From the NCBI GenBank assembly GCA_029204225.1, contig CM055114.1:12522144-12586143 (forward strand): a stretch of DNA of 64,000 nucleotides, written 5' to 3'. The position numbers were made by a program, and so were the translations under genes. The notes beneath the pieces were generated by a model. That model was not told the origin of the DNA and searched no databases. It saw only the letters and a program-made list of their open reading frames with translations. Positions 1-13,218 of this stretch are shown one piece after another (position 1 is the first letter of the stretch; the number at the start of each line of letters is the position of its first letter). The DNA comes from Diphasiastrum complanatum (lineage: Eukaryota; Streptophyta; Lycopodiopsida; Lycopodiales; Lycopodiaceae).

Positions 1-930
1 TTTGTTGTTGACAACTTTGGTGCTGGATCTGTTCTGTACGTAACAGGCTCTGGCAGTAGCTTCTGTTCAAAACTTCGTAGGTAGGTGTGCTTGATGTAGC
101 ATGGATCTAGCTGAGTTGAGAAGACTTTGATTCTTCCTTTCTGCAATACCGTTCTGTTGAGGTGAATAGGAAGTGGTGAACTGTCTTCTAATACCGCTCA
201 GCCATGTAGTCGGACATCTTGTTAAAGAGGTATTCGCCACCACCATCAATTCAAAGTGATTTCACTTTTGTAGACTTTTGTGTCTCAACCATGGCCTCAA
301 ATCTCTTGAAGCATTCAAAGGCTTCAGATTTGTGCTTAATGAACATGACTGTAGACCATCTAGAATAATCATCTATGAAAGTGATAAAATATATTGCATC
401 TCCCAAGGACGGAGTTGGCATTGGAACACAAACATCGCTATGTACAAGATCCAATACATGCTTTGTTTTGATGGAATGTCATTTGGGAAACTTGCTTCTA
501 GAGCGTTTGCCATAGATGCATGATTCACAAAAGAAAGAATTCCTATCCAATGGAGAAGAGAAATACAATTCATCAGCTAAATTATTACAACGCATATAGG
601 AAAGTGATCTTGTATTCACGTGTCCAAATCGGCTATGCCACATAATAGCATTATCGTTTACATTTTCATGAGAGATACTAGCTAATGCAACTGAATTAGA
701 GAGTACATAAAGGTTTCTGTGCATGTAGTAAGAGTAGTATCTTCCTCGAATATTGTACACTGCTCAGATGCAAAAGTAACAGTGCATGCAGCCCTTATCA
801 TTTATCTTAGAAACTGACAACAGGTTCTTTGACAACTAAGACACGTGAAAAACATTGGTGACATAAATAGAAAGATCATTTTTGAACGTGATCTTGATTG
901 TCCCTTTGTCTTCCATGCGTATGGTGCTTG
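1..930 (-). pseudogene. Copia pre-integrase and integrase remnant
   Basis: Three broken minus-strand pieces read in order as the middle of a Ty1/Copia polyprotein. Around 760-930 there is an L-S-K-N-L-L-S-V-S motif typical of the segment after the protease. At 479-760 comes the pre-integrase zinc region with WHSRFGH and a CESC pair (HHCC). At 251-454 is the integrase core start with LVHSD (first catalytic Asp) and FIDDYSR; at 67-249 the PQQNGIAERKN motif holds the catalytic Glu. An in-frame stop lies just before the DGGGEY motif near 250, and the pieces are in different frames. The element runs off the left edge; RT and the 3' LTR are outside the window. Confidence 0.9.
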
Positions 931-1885
931 AATCTCTGATGAAAAAGATTTCGCGAAGAAACTTTCGCAATCTCTTGCGACTTGGATGGAGTTCAGATGC
1001 GATCGTTGGACACTACTGGCTGAATCACTCCTACAGTCCTCCAGAATGTAGTTAGGCGCTGCTGATCTAAGTTTATAAAATTAATACAACATTCAACATA
1101 GTTTCAACCAAGGTGCGGAATTAAAATGAACAAGGAAACTTAGACACACAAGAAAATCATCTATATTGATCTTTCTCTGATTCTTCAAGCACTGCATGTA
1201 AATCCACGCAGTGCGTTGGCGTGGGAGAAACATGGTCCTCTCACGAGTAATTGTCTCGCTTTACTAGCGAACTGTTGGATCTACAGATCCTAGACAGAAT
1301 TGTCTTCGCACGCAGGCGGACATGTATTCTATAATTTCATCTTGATTGCTTACTAGCATCAAACTACTTCATTATACTGTATGTCTACTCTATATTCTAT
1401 GTCAAGTATATCCAGTAAGTATATAGTCGTTCTATGTAACTTTTAAGATTAGAGTGACTAAACATCTACAACTGATCAGAAAATTACAAGAGTGGCAGAT
1501 TAGCCACGACCTAGATTGTATCTGCTGACGTCATGCCATCAGGTCAGATATCTATACTTCTGGTACTTGCATGATCTTGGCTGGTACTCTTTGGAGCGTG
1601 AGGGTAGCAAAAGTTTCGCGACATTTTTCGTGTCGCGTCGTTGGTTTCGTCTCCGTCGTCTGACTTTCTCGTGGTCGACCGCAAAAGATTCTCGTTTACG
1701 AATCTTTCGTGTTCGTGTCTTCTCGTCAAGTGTTCACGAATCTTTCATGCTTCGTGTCTCTTGACTTTCGTGTTCGCGAACATCTTCGTCAAGCAGAGGG
1801 CTGAAAGCTAGCAAAGCTTTGTAATTAGAAATGTTTTGTTTCTTCAATCTCCGAGATAGATGAATTGATCTCTGCTGTAAGCTAC
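931..1885. other. CpG-rich segment interrupting the Copia remnant
   Basis: About 950 bp of non-Copia sequence separates the protease active site from the downstream protease/pre-integrase region. It is rich in TTCG, TCGCG and GTCG words, especially at 1605-1800, unlike the AT-rich neighbours. No LTR termini or target duplication could be recognised, so it may be an insertion or replacement. The ORFs of 60-80 codons across it show no family resemblance. Confidence 0.45.
1698..1773. repeat. 38-bp tandem duplication, TTCG-rich
   Basis: Two adjacent copies begin with ACGAATCTTTC at 1698 and 1736, followed by related TTCGTG-rich sequence; the second copy is diverged. Confidence 0.55.
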
Positions 1886-1985
1886 ATACTCGGTAAGTCA
1901 TTCCTTGTGAGAGGTCATGTGTTGGATAGCACCGCTGTCCAGGTACCAACTATCACGGTCTTTGTTGATGTTGCACAATGGGCTA
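1886..1985 (-). pseudogene. Copia protease active-site remnant
   Basis: Minus-strand translation gives SWYLDSGAIQHMTSHKE over about 1905-1955, the aspartic protease signature of Copia polyproteins (catalytic Asp in D-S-G-A followed by HMT). A stop follows directly. It continues the remnant at 1-930 in order and orientation, the 931-1885 segment lying between them. Nothing upstream (gag) is recognisable beyond 1985. Confidence 0.8.
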
Positions 1986-2516
1986 CTAGATGCAAAAACA
2001 GTCTAATGGAATGTTTATGCTAAGTATAATCACAGCTTAAGTGTTCTATTGCCCAACATGATCTTATAAATTAGTTCATACTCACAAAAACAAAAATGAG
2101 TACAGTCCACCGAAGAGATTAGAAATGGTTTGTGTGTGGTATTACTGAAAAATGCATTTAGTTAGAAGTTTAGTTTGGAAATACATTGAAAGAGCAGTAT
2201 GATAGTGGAAGTTCCTCATGCGTCAAAGACAACCTTCATTTGATCAAAAACTGAGAAGTCGTAGATGTCCGTGTTTTGATCAGCGTGAGTGAACAAATGT
2301 TACCAAATAGCAATGCAGTGCATTCAAATCACAACAAGCATTCATCTATGTTATACATAGATAGAAAAGCATGTTGCTGCTATATTAGATTGAAGCACAA
2401 CAAAATAGTAGTTACAATCTCACTTCGCAAATTATTGAAAAGTGCCTGGAACGTTCCTTGTTGAAAATAGACAATTGTCAGGTTTTTTTTTCTCTTCAAA
2501 ATTTTGCGAAAAAGTT

Positions 2517-2636
2517 GACAGTGCCCTTAAAAAGCTGACACTGTCCTTAAAAATGCGACGATGCCCTTAAAAAATGATATTGTCCTTAAAAATGTGAGGG
2601 TGCCCTTAAAAAGATGACAATGTCTTTAAAACAGTT
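2517..2636. repeat. 20-bp degenerate tandem repeat, six copies
   Basis: The word TGCCCTTAAAAA, with TGTCC variants, recurs at 2521, 2541, 2561, 2580, 2600 and 2620, a period of 19-20 bp. Units have diverged by a few bases each. Confidence 0.85.
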
Positions 2637-2820
2637 TAACTTCTTCAAAATAATTGAAAGGAAGAAGCTGAAGACAAGTGTCGTATTTTTTGAGAAAGTG
2701 TGAAAAAGCTGATATTGTCGCATTTCGAGGAAATGCAAAAAAGCTGATACTATTGAAAATAGTTGAACTGTTGAACTATGCTGAAGTGTCACATTTTGAA
2801 AAAACCGACACTTTGAAAAA

Positions 2821-2910
2821 CATAGTTCATTTCTACAGACTGTTGCAACACTTAGTGTATTTCTGCAGACTGTTGCAACACATAGTGTATTTTTGCAGAG
2901 TTGTTCTAAA
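2821..2910. repeat. 30-bp tandem repeat, three copies
   Basis: Units start at exactly 2821, 2851 and 2881 and share CATAGTGTATTTCTGCAGAC with few changes; the last is degraded at its 3' end. Confidence 0.85.
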
Positions 2911-4005
2911 TGCTAATTCGTGGAAGATCTTGAAGATGGCCAAGTCTTCAATGATCTTCAAATTCTGGAACTTAACATCTGAACTTGAAATATGATAGAA
3001 TTGGTTACCCTTTGCTGGAGATCAGTCGGAAGCCCGTTGTAGATGTTGTTCAAATAATTTGGTTGTCTAAGTTATGATTCTTGTAGGTATCCGATGAGTA
3101 GACGTAGAACCAAAGTTAGTTTCACCTGACCCTAGATCAAAGATCAATAAACGTGCAGGAAGAATCTTGAAATAGAAATTAGTCATTCACCAAGGAGACA
3201 ACTATGGACTTAATTTCCAACAGACATCAACATGTACATGAAATTGCAAAATGATTAAGCTAGATTTTGACTATTCTTCACAAACGATGAGTAGTTACGA
3301 TACCAAGTAACTTGCACTTTTGTCGCCAATACTAGCTTTCTTCACACTATTTTGCTCCCATTCGTCTCCATGCATTTACCACTTCCAAACACCTTGTTAC
3401 CTTATCAGAAGTAAGCAAACATGATTTTGAAGTGATAATGCCTCACTGTACCACCCTGTAGCAGGTTTCACCAACCAAAAATTGCCCCAAATTTAGACCT
3501 ACGGTACCCAAATAGTAAATGTAGCCTATCATAGGGTCACCCGCACTCAGCTCACTGAAATGGTGATGAAAACTCCCCAAAATGCATTTCTCCCTACTTG
3601 GTGACATTGCTATGTTTGTTTGCTCTAAGCAACAAGTTTCAAGGGTCAATTTGGCCCAAGAATGACAAAAAACAGTGCCTTCTAGCCAAAGACAGTCCCC
3701 TCCAAAGGAATTCCTTGTATTTTAAACTATTTCTTCATTATGGAGATTTTTTAATGAAGAAATGAAATTTATGCCCTTCGGGTCCAATATCCCCATGTGT
3801 ACTTTAGGTCCCTTCAAATCCCTTCAAGCCCATCTCAATGGCTTGGTTTTGGTCCAATGGTTCTCATTCCAAGATGACTCGACCATTGATTTTTGTGGGC
3901 TTCAAATAGATGGTCATAGCTTCATTTATGCACCAACTCCTTCTCCAATAGTCGTTGGACCCTTAGGAGCACTATGTAGCCACTTTGGTTGGCCGCCCAA
4001 GTTCA

Positions 4006-6680
<2,675 letters not shown>

Positions 6681-6789
6681 TATGAAGGCTTGAATAAAGA
6701 AAAAGGATTAGCAAAGAAATTTCTTCATATCTCCCTTTACTCATCTTACTTTATGTTTGATAGAAAAGCTGTCATGAATTTGACAATGT

Positions 6790-7598
6790 CCTTTCCAAGG
6801 AAAATACACTTAACAGCTTTTGCATCCACCTTCTTTCATTTTTCATCAGGTAAATGAGCGTAAGCATCACAACCAAATACTCATAAATGAGAAACATTAG
6901 GTTTCTTTCCAGTAAAAGCTTCGTAAGGTGTCTTACCCTCCACGGACTTCGTAGGACACCGATACAAGATATGAGTAGCTGTGTTGCATGCTTCTGCCCA
7001 AAAAGTATTTGGCAAATGCTTGCTCTTAAGCATTGCCCTAGCCATCTCCACAATGGATCTGTTTTTTAGTTCTGCAACTCCTGGTTTGTCTCTTGATCCT
7101 CTGATCCTTGCAAAAGTTTATAAACTCTATTGAAAAATACTCACTGCCACCATCTGATCTGAGGGTCTTAATATACCAACCTGTTTGTTTTTCAACTAGA
7201 GCCTTGAACTCTCTAAACTTGGCAAAAGCATCAGATTTCTTGCTTATGAAATAAATCCAGATATGTCTACTATAGTCATCAATGAATGTGATGAAATAGT
7301 AACAACCATCAATGGACCTAGTTTGTATTGGTCCACACAGATCACTATGAACAAGATCAAGAATGCCATTGGCTCTTCTTGCTCCATCTTTGTGAAATCT
7401 CTCTCTATGTTGTTTTCCCAAAATGCAACGCTCACAAATTTTTTCTTCAAAAGAGATATCAGGCAATCCAACAACTAGACTACCTCTTTTAAGAATTTGC
7501 AAGCTTTGAGCACTGATATGACCAAACCTTTGATGCCAAAGATCACTTCGACTATCAACAGTGCTTACCATAGCTTGAGTAAAAGATCTCGCATTCAA
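6790..7598 (-). pseudogene. E1 integrase (5' half), truncated
   Basis: Copia integrase. Reading leftwards from 7598 it shows WHQRFGH and CERCILGK (HHCC zinc site), LVHSDLCGP and TLRSDGGSEY with the first two catalytic Asp, then a short deletion that removes the PQQN motif and shifts the frame. In the next frame come GVAELKN, MARAML and a KCIFLG motif near 6795, after which resemblance stops. That point is the inversion breakpoint. The enzyme would have inserted element cDNA into host DNA; this copy cannot be functional because of the frameshift and truncation. Confidence 0.9.
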
Positions 7599-7628
7599 TT
7601 TGTAGAGTCGATTCCCGTTGACTCTAGC

Positions 7629-8153
7629 TCATGTAGCAATGACTTTGTAGTGATTCTTGATGTCTTTGACAAGACATTTGTCACTGTCAAACTCAACCTT
7701 GAGTTGTTGATTAGCCATCGTCCCAAGATATAGTAGATTGTTAGCTAAGCTAGGTACATATTGCACATTGCTTATCTGCTTTATCTTCCCGCTGGCTAAC
7801 TTCACTGGTACCACATTAACTCCTTTAACAGATAGCAATTTGCCATCAGCTTGTCCAACTTCATCGCCATTGTCAGTTTCCTTGAGTTTTGAAAACCACT
7901 TTTTCCTTGAAGTCATGTGCTTGGATGCACCACTATCAATGTACCATGTATCCTTGGCTTCATCACGTGTCATTAATGTTGTAATGAACAATTTTGAACT
8001 CTCACCAGTATCACCTTCATATTGATCATCATCGTATTGATATTGATCAGTATAATTGTCTTCATAAGGGAATAATTGCATCTTTAACTGATAAGTTGAT
8101 GACATTCTGGACTTTCCATTTTCTCCTATCAAATGCCCCTTGATCTTCTTCAA
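7629..8153 (-). pseudogene. E1 aspartic protease region
   Basis: 174-codon open stretch with DTWYIDSGASKHMTSRKKWF, the retropepsin signature (D-S-G-A), followed by an A-N-N-L-L-Y-L-G motif typical of the linker to the pre-integrase domain. It cleaves the Gag-Pol polyprotein in intact relatives. The gag zinc knuckle expected just upstream is not visible, and the frame differs from the gag start that overlaps it at 8062-8301. A deletion between gag and protease is therefore likely. Confidence 0.88.
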
Positions 8154-8301
8154 TCATTGACCTTGTCTCTTCACCTGTCACGATCTCCCACAGCTCCTTT
8201 TCCATCAAAATGTTCCTCAGTTTGAATTTCCAAACTGCATAGTTGCCGGCACCTTCCAATTTGCTTGACTCATTAAGGACACTCTCACTTAGAGTTGCCA
8301 T
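8062..8301 (-). pseudogene. E1 gag N-terminus
   Basis: Begins with MATLSESVLNESSKLEG, then NYAVWKFKLRNILMEKELWEIV, which fits the N-terminal region of Copia gag (W-x-x-K/R-x-x-x-x-L). The ATG is the first after the leader. Only about 80 codons survive before the frame is lost; the central gag domain and zinc knuckle are gone. Confidence 0.75.
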
Positions 8302-8371
8302 TTCTGGATAGATGAGTCTGGCTCACAAAATTTATCACACCACAGAACTGTAAATTTTTGGTTGGACACTT

Positions 8372-8623
8372 GATAGCGGTATGACGTGCAGGTGCACAAC
8401 TACTCGGGATTCTCTTTAGCTCACGCGCATGGATTTGATATTGGTACATATATGCGATATCGGTATGACGCGCGGATGGACGATTGCTCTAGATTTTCTT
8501 TACCTCTGGCGCATCGCTCCAATATTGGTACTGATATGTGATATCGGTATGACGCGTGGATGTACGCTCTTGGTTTTCCTTACCTCTGGCGCGTCGATCC
8601 GATATTGGTACGGACAAGATGAA
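8372..8623. repeat. 84-bp tandem repeat, three copies
   Basis: Units begin GATATCGGTATGACG (first copy GATAGCGGTATGACG) at 8372, 8456 and 8540, an exact 84-bp period, each with a TACCTCTGGCGC-like block and ending near ATTGGTAC. 84 is a multiple of three, so the repeat reads through in one plus-strand frame, but it sits in a non-coding leader. Confidence 0.9.
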
Positions 8624-8660
8624 AAGTAGAGAGAATATAAGAACTTCCATAGAGACTATT

Positions 8661-8822
8661 CTCAACAGATTTTCAATCTGTCTGATGTTGCCTTGGCCTT
8701 TTGGATGCCTCCGGGACTGTGCTTTTCACAACAACTAGGAAGTATTGTAAAAATCTCCCCACTCAACAGATTTTTAACTTGTTTGATGCTGCCCTGGCCT
8801 TTCTGATGCCTCCGGGACTGTG
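8661..8822. repeat. 101-bp tandem duplication (second copy partial)
   Basis: CTCAACAGATTTT starts at 8661 and 8762; both copies contain GATGCCTCCGGGACTGTG. The second is cut after about 60 bp. Confidence 0.85.
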
Positions 8823-8995
8823 TCTTTGTTGCCCACTGATGGTCTGAGCTCCAAACCTACAAAATACACCAAAGAAGGATTTCTTCCAATTGATTTTATC
8901 TCTCCAAGCTTTCACCTCCCGTGAAGGACTTTTTGACTTCGTTGCGGAGCCTGTGACAAGCTGTATCCACTAATCAGGCACGCAGGACTATTGTT

Positions 8996-9006
8996 GCTCT
9001 GATACA
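8996..9006 (-). promoter_or_regulatory. E1 primer binding site
   Basis: Minus strand TGTATCAGAGC starts one base inside the LTR end. It is the usual Copia site complementary to the initiator-Met tRNA 3' end (TGGTATCAGAGC) with one change. It shows that the adjoining LTR is the 5' LTR of E1. Confidence 0.88.
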
Positions 9007-9007
9007 A

Positions 9008-9270
9008 TGTCAAGAATTAGATATGCAACATCAAGCATTCACCATAAGCAATCACCACAAGAAGGCGGAAGAAGAACACACACTGTCACTCTATCACACT
9101 GACTCATACAGAATGTGAAATGTACAAATAAACCCTGAACCCCTAATAGAGAGAGAAAACCTACGAGTAGACTAATAGACTAGCCTACGGCTAATGACAA
9201 CTGGTCACAGGTGTCAACATTAATATTCCTCGAAAACAGTAACAATGAAGTTTATCATTGATTTCTAACA
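9008..9270 (-). repeat. E1 5' LTR
   Basis: 263 bp. In element orientation it starts TGTTAGAAATCAATG and ends CTAATTCTTGACA (TG...CA). About 95% identical to 15915-16177 by hand count. CCTTA at 9271-9275 is the target duplication, reverse complement of TAAGG at 16178-16182. Confidence 0.95.
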
Positions 9271-9275
9271 CCTTA

Positions 9276-11527
9276 TTCCACTTGTTCGCTTTAACAAGTA
9301 TCTGAAAAGCTTTAGTTTTCTCAATCCTAAAGATCAAAATCTTTTAGGATAAACTATTGGTACAACACCGAATTTGAAAAGGAAGAATCTTCAAAGTACC
9401 ATTTAACTCAATTTACTGGGAGTAATCTTACTCTAGAGTTAAATCGATAAAAAGCATAGTACCAGGGGTCCAAAATCCCCACTAAGTGGGTACTTGCATG
9501 GAGAACCAAACCACTACCATTATTTTGTCAAGATTGGTTTAATAAAATTTAGACCGATTATTACAGCTTCACACAAAAAAACAACAGTATTAAGTTCTCA
9601 AAAAGCTAGGCTTAAGTAATTGACAAGTTGATAAGGACTTTATACATGCATATTGCCCATGGAAAAGAGAAAACAAAATTCCTTCTACCACTATCAGAAG
9701 CAATATTCAAAACTGAGTTTACAGCTTTGACACCCGTGCTCGAAGAAACCAAATTCCTTACACAAGTAACTAGTAACTCAAATTTCCTGAGTTTCCAAAA
9801 TCACTTTCGGGAACCAACTTTGAAGTTACTACGTATCAAGCCCTAAAAGGAATTTTGTGGATAAAAGTATGATGGTTGGAAAACTTGTGATGTGGAATTA
9901 TTCACTTCAAAGTTTTCGTAGATATGTTATTTACTCAAGAGAAATAGAATTTTATGTAGCTGAGTTACAAGATTCTCAGTGAGTTATGTGAGTAACATAT
10001 GTTGATTTTAAAGAAATCTGAAGTTAATGACATATGTGTTTATGTACTGGGTCATAGTGAGATTACTCTCATATGTGCACGTTTAATCTTGTTTGGATCT
10101 ACTATGTATTCTTGGTTACTAAGGTTGTTTGGTGCACTTAACCTAGTGGTTGAACATAGACATATGATCAAGTATTGTGTTTGACAATTATTTGCAAAGT
10201 TAACAGATCTATTTTGATAGATCTATAGGTTAACTTAAAAGTGATTTGGATATGGGTCTAAATGTGGTGTTGTACATGTACAGTTAAGATCTGCACCTAG
10301 ACATTTAAGATTTTTAAATCATGAGCAATTAACTTGAGCAGTTGATTTACTCCCGTGAAAGTTAATTGGTAAAACACGAAGTGTGAAGATCATCCATCAG
10401 AAACTGTTTGTTTTGTATGTATTACTTGTAAGCCACATAATTTATGAGCCATTTGGATTCATTAGGGAATTGTGTGCATAGGATACTGAATTCTTGGATG
10501 AGTATTTCTTAGTTTATAATAAACTTGATTCATTTGTGATAGTATCCCTATGAGCTCAATTGGATACCGGATCCTAATGGTGCCAAGAATGGTAAACTGA
10601 ATTTTGGGAATTCAGCAGAACTTCGTAATCTCTAGATGTTGTTCTAGGAGATTGTATAAAGTTTATATTGTTAAAGATGATTATTATAATAGTCTTTAAT
10701 TACTTGGTTGATTGTAGAATTTGGAACTCATAATTTGATTAAGAATCGGCTTGAAAGAATATTTTTGGAATCCAGTGATTTTTCTTGTGAAAAAGATTTC
10801 AGGTTGATTCTTGTATTTCTTGAGTTATATGTTGTACATATACTCTAGTATTTTTCAATGATTAAGTATGGTTTTGGAATCCTGTAAATTATGATTGATG
10901 AATCGTAAGATTCTAAATGTTTATAATTGACGGATCATAAATTGATACTTAAAGGCCATTTGAAGCCTATAAGAAAATGTGAGGATTCTCAAGATAATGA
11001 GTAATTCTTGATCAATTAAGAGAGTCAAGGATTTAGATTTGTTGGTTGAACTCTAAATTCCTTTACTCCAGCACATATTGAGATTGTGTGGATCTCACAG
11101 GCATTTTCATTAAGTAATTGCTTACTTATGAAAAATTTGCTTACCTTACTAATTGTACTCTATAAGTGTACGATGCTAGAAATGGGACTGCTAACTCATT
11201 TGTGTATTCAGAGTACAAATATTACAGGCAAGAGGTATGCATGAAGAGTTGTGACCTATTTATAGTGACCTGCATGGGAATTGCATGGGCTCATGCCCCG
11301 GTTCCTACTCTCTATAAATTGAGGTAGAGATTATCCCGTCAACGACTTTGGTCTAGGTTACTTGTTGAGCTCTTCTCCTCTTGCTATCACATGGCATGGC
11401 TTGGAGGCTAGATCTAGGAGGATTCTCCAGGAGGGATCTAGGTTTGGCTGGGTGGTTTTGCTCCATAGTCTCTCTTGTGTTTTTCTATCCTCATCTTAGC
11501 GGTTTCTCCCTTAGCGGTCTTTACAAT
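9276..11527. other. Stretch without recognisable genes
   Basis: AT-rich sequence lying inside the proposed inverted block, so it was once the upstream flank of E1. No retroelement motif or ORF above 87 codons; the ORF at 11381-11644 is unrecognised. Confidence 0.55.
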
Positions 11528-11730
11528 CATGCTCTAGAATCAAACCCCTATCCTTTGAATGATCTCCATTCATTAATAATGGAACATTACTTTGCCTATT
11601 TTGGTGAAGTTTTGTTACTTTTGTCTAGTTTCTTGATTTCTTGAGTATTTTCTTGATTTCTTGCATTTCCATTATAATTTGATGTTAATGAATGGATTAG
11701 ATGTTTGAATGTTAAGGTTGGCACATGACA
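11528..11730 (+). repeat. LTR fragment of family L
   Basis: About 200 bp, ending GGTTGGCACATGACA, matches the reverse complement of 19362-19565, which is followed by a primer site. It is therefore the 3' part of an LTR. Here no primer site follows, and it abuts the G-like gag-integrase fragment in the opposite orientation. Confidence 0.75.
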
Positions 11731-13218
11731 TCCTTCATGCATACACCTAGCAACATATGCTCAAAGAAATCATTAGCAATAACCTTTTCCAAGGAATAAC
11801 CTTCACCACCTCCATTGATGAAGTTAGCTCTTTCCTTACCTTTTGCATGCTTGCACTTGCCATGAAGAACCACCATTATCCTCATAGCTAGCCAAGTTAG
11901 CACAAAGATGAAAATCTCCAAGAAGCATATTAGATCTTGATCTAGATCTAGCATAAGGAAGCTTGTTAGACTTTACATAAGATCCACCAATCTTATTGAT
12001 GCTAAAAGAGAACTTTGGAAAGTTGAGACCAATCTCCTTTTCCATTCCATCCTTTTTGTTAGCCATAACAAAAGCATCAAGCTTGAAAAGTCTACCTTGT
12101 CTATTGCCCCTAGCAACCAAATTTTTTTCCTATCTAATGAAACAAGCATCACCACCAAACTTTATGATGTATCCTTTCTCTATTATTTGACCAACACTTA
12201 ACAAATTTTTTGAAAGTGAAGGATGTAAAGAACACCATCAAGTCTTGCTTTCCTATTAGTAGAAAGACAAATATGAATTGAACCAATACCTTCAATCACA
12301 CACATACCACCATACTATCAGTCCACCATGAATCTTTGTCACCTTCACTTGATATTAGACTTGAAGAACACATCAAAAGAGAATCACCACCACCTAGATC
12401 CTCATCATTTGTAGTAAAGTTGATTTGCTTGCTACCTTCATCTTTTTGCTTCTTCAAACATTCATTAGCAAAATGCCCTTTGATACCACAATAAAAGCAT
12501 TTCAACTTAGACTTATCTGTCTTTTTGCCAAAAGAGGAAGTCTCACCTTAATCTTGCCCTTTAGACCATTTTCTTTTGCCTTTGCCCTTGAGCTTTCCTT
12601 TGATGAACATAGCCTCCTCTTCATAATGAGATGTTGATGTAGATCCACCTCTTGCTTGAAGCCTAAACTCCTCATTCGCCAAAATCTCTTGCAAATCCAC
12701 AATGCTTGACAAAATCTTTTGAATAGCAAAGCTTTGAACATGATTAGCATGATCATCCAACAAGCCATTAAGTATAACTTGAACAAGTTCTACCTCCTTA
12801 ATGCTCTCATCAACACATGCTAACTCATTATTGAATGCTTTAACTCTCAATACAAAAGCATGAGTACTCTCTTCCTTCTTTTGTAAACTTTGAAAGATTT
12901 GTCTTCTTAGAATCAACACTCTAGATGTAGACTTGGATTCATAAAGCTTCTTCAAAGCTTCCCAAGCCTCTGGAGATGAATTGCTCTTAATCTCCTTGAG
13001 TAGCTCATTTGTAAGATTTATCTTGATCATGTGTAGAGCTTTCTTTTCTCTCTTGTCATACCTCACTTGATCTTGACATGCTTGAGGCCTCTCCTTGCAA
13101 CAATCTCCATCAACTCATTCATCCCCAATAAAGACTCCATCCTCACCTTCCAAGTAGAATAGTTGATTGAGGTAAGCCTATCATTGCTCTCAAACATAAA
13201 GCCTCCACTTGTAGCCAT
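11731..13218 (-). pseudogene. G-like Copia gag-protease-integrase remnant
   Basis: Minus-strand start at 13218 (MATS...), then a UBN2-type gag at 12548-13066 closely resembling G1 and G2 gag (YESKSTSRVL, LQARGGSTST), a zinc knuckle CFYCGIKGHFANEC near 12500, and a decayed protease in which D-S-G has become D-S-M (WWTDSM, near 12320). Further left come SKNLLSVGQ and SNKLPYARSRSRS, the pre-integrase linker, before coding breaks up. RT and LTRs are absent. The leader at 13219-13270 also resembles that of G1. Confidence 0.85.

Larger units (their letters stand above)
8302..8995 (-). other. E1 leader between primer site and gag
   Basis: Untranslated leader of the inverted 5' half. It is unusual in carrying two tandem repeat arrays (84 bp and 101 bp periods). 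No packaging signal can be named from sequence alone. Confidence 0.6.

Noticed and set aside
1516-1764. 82-codon Arg/Ser/Phe-rich ORF
   Set aside because: It reflects TTCG-rich composition and lies in an insertion-like segment; the opposite strand is equally open.
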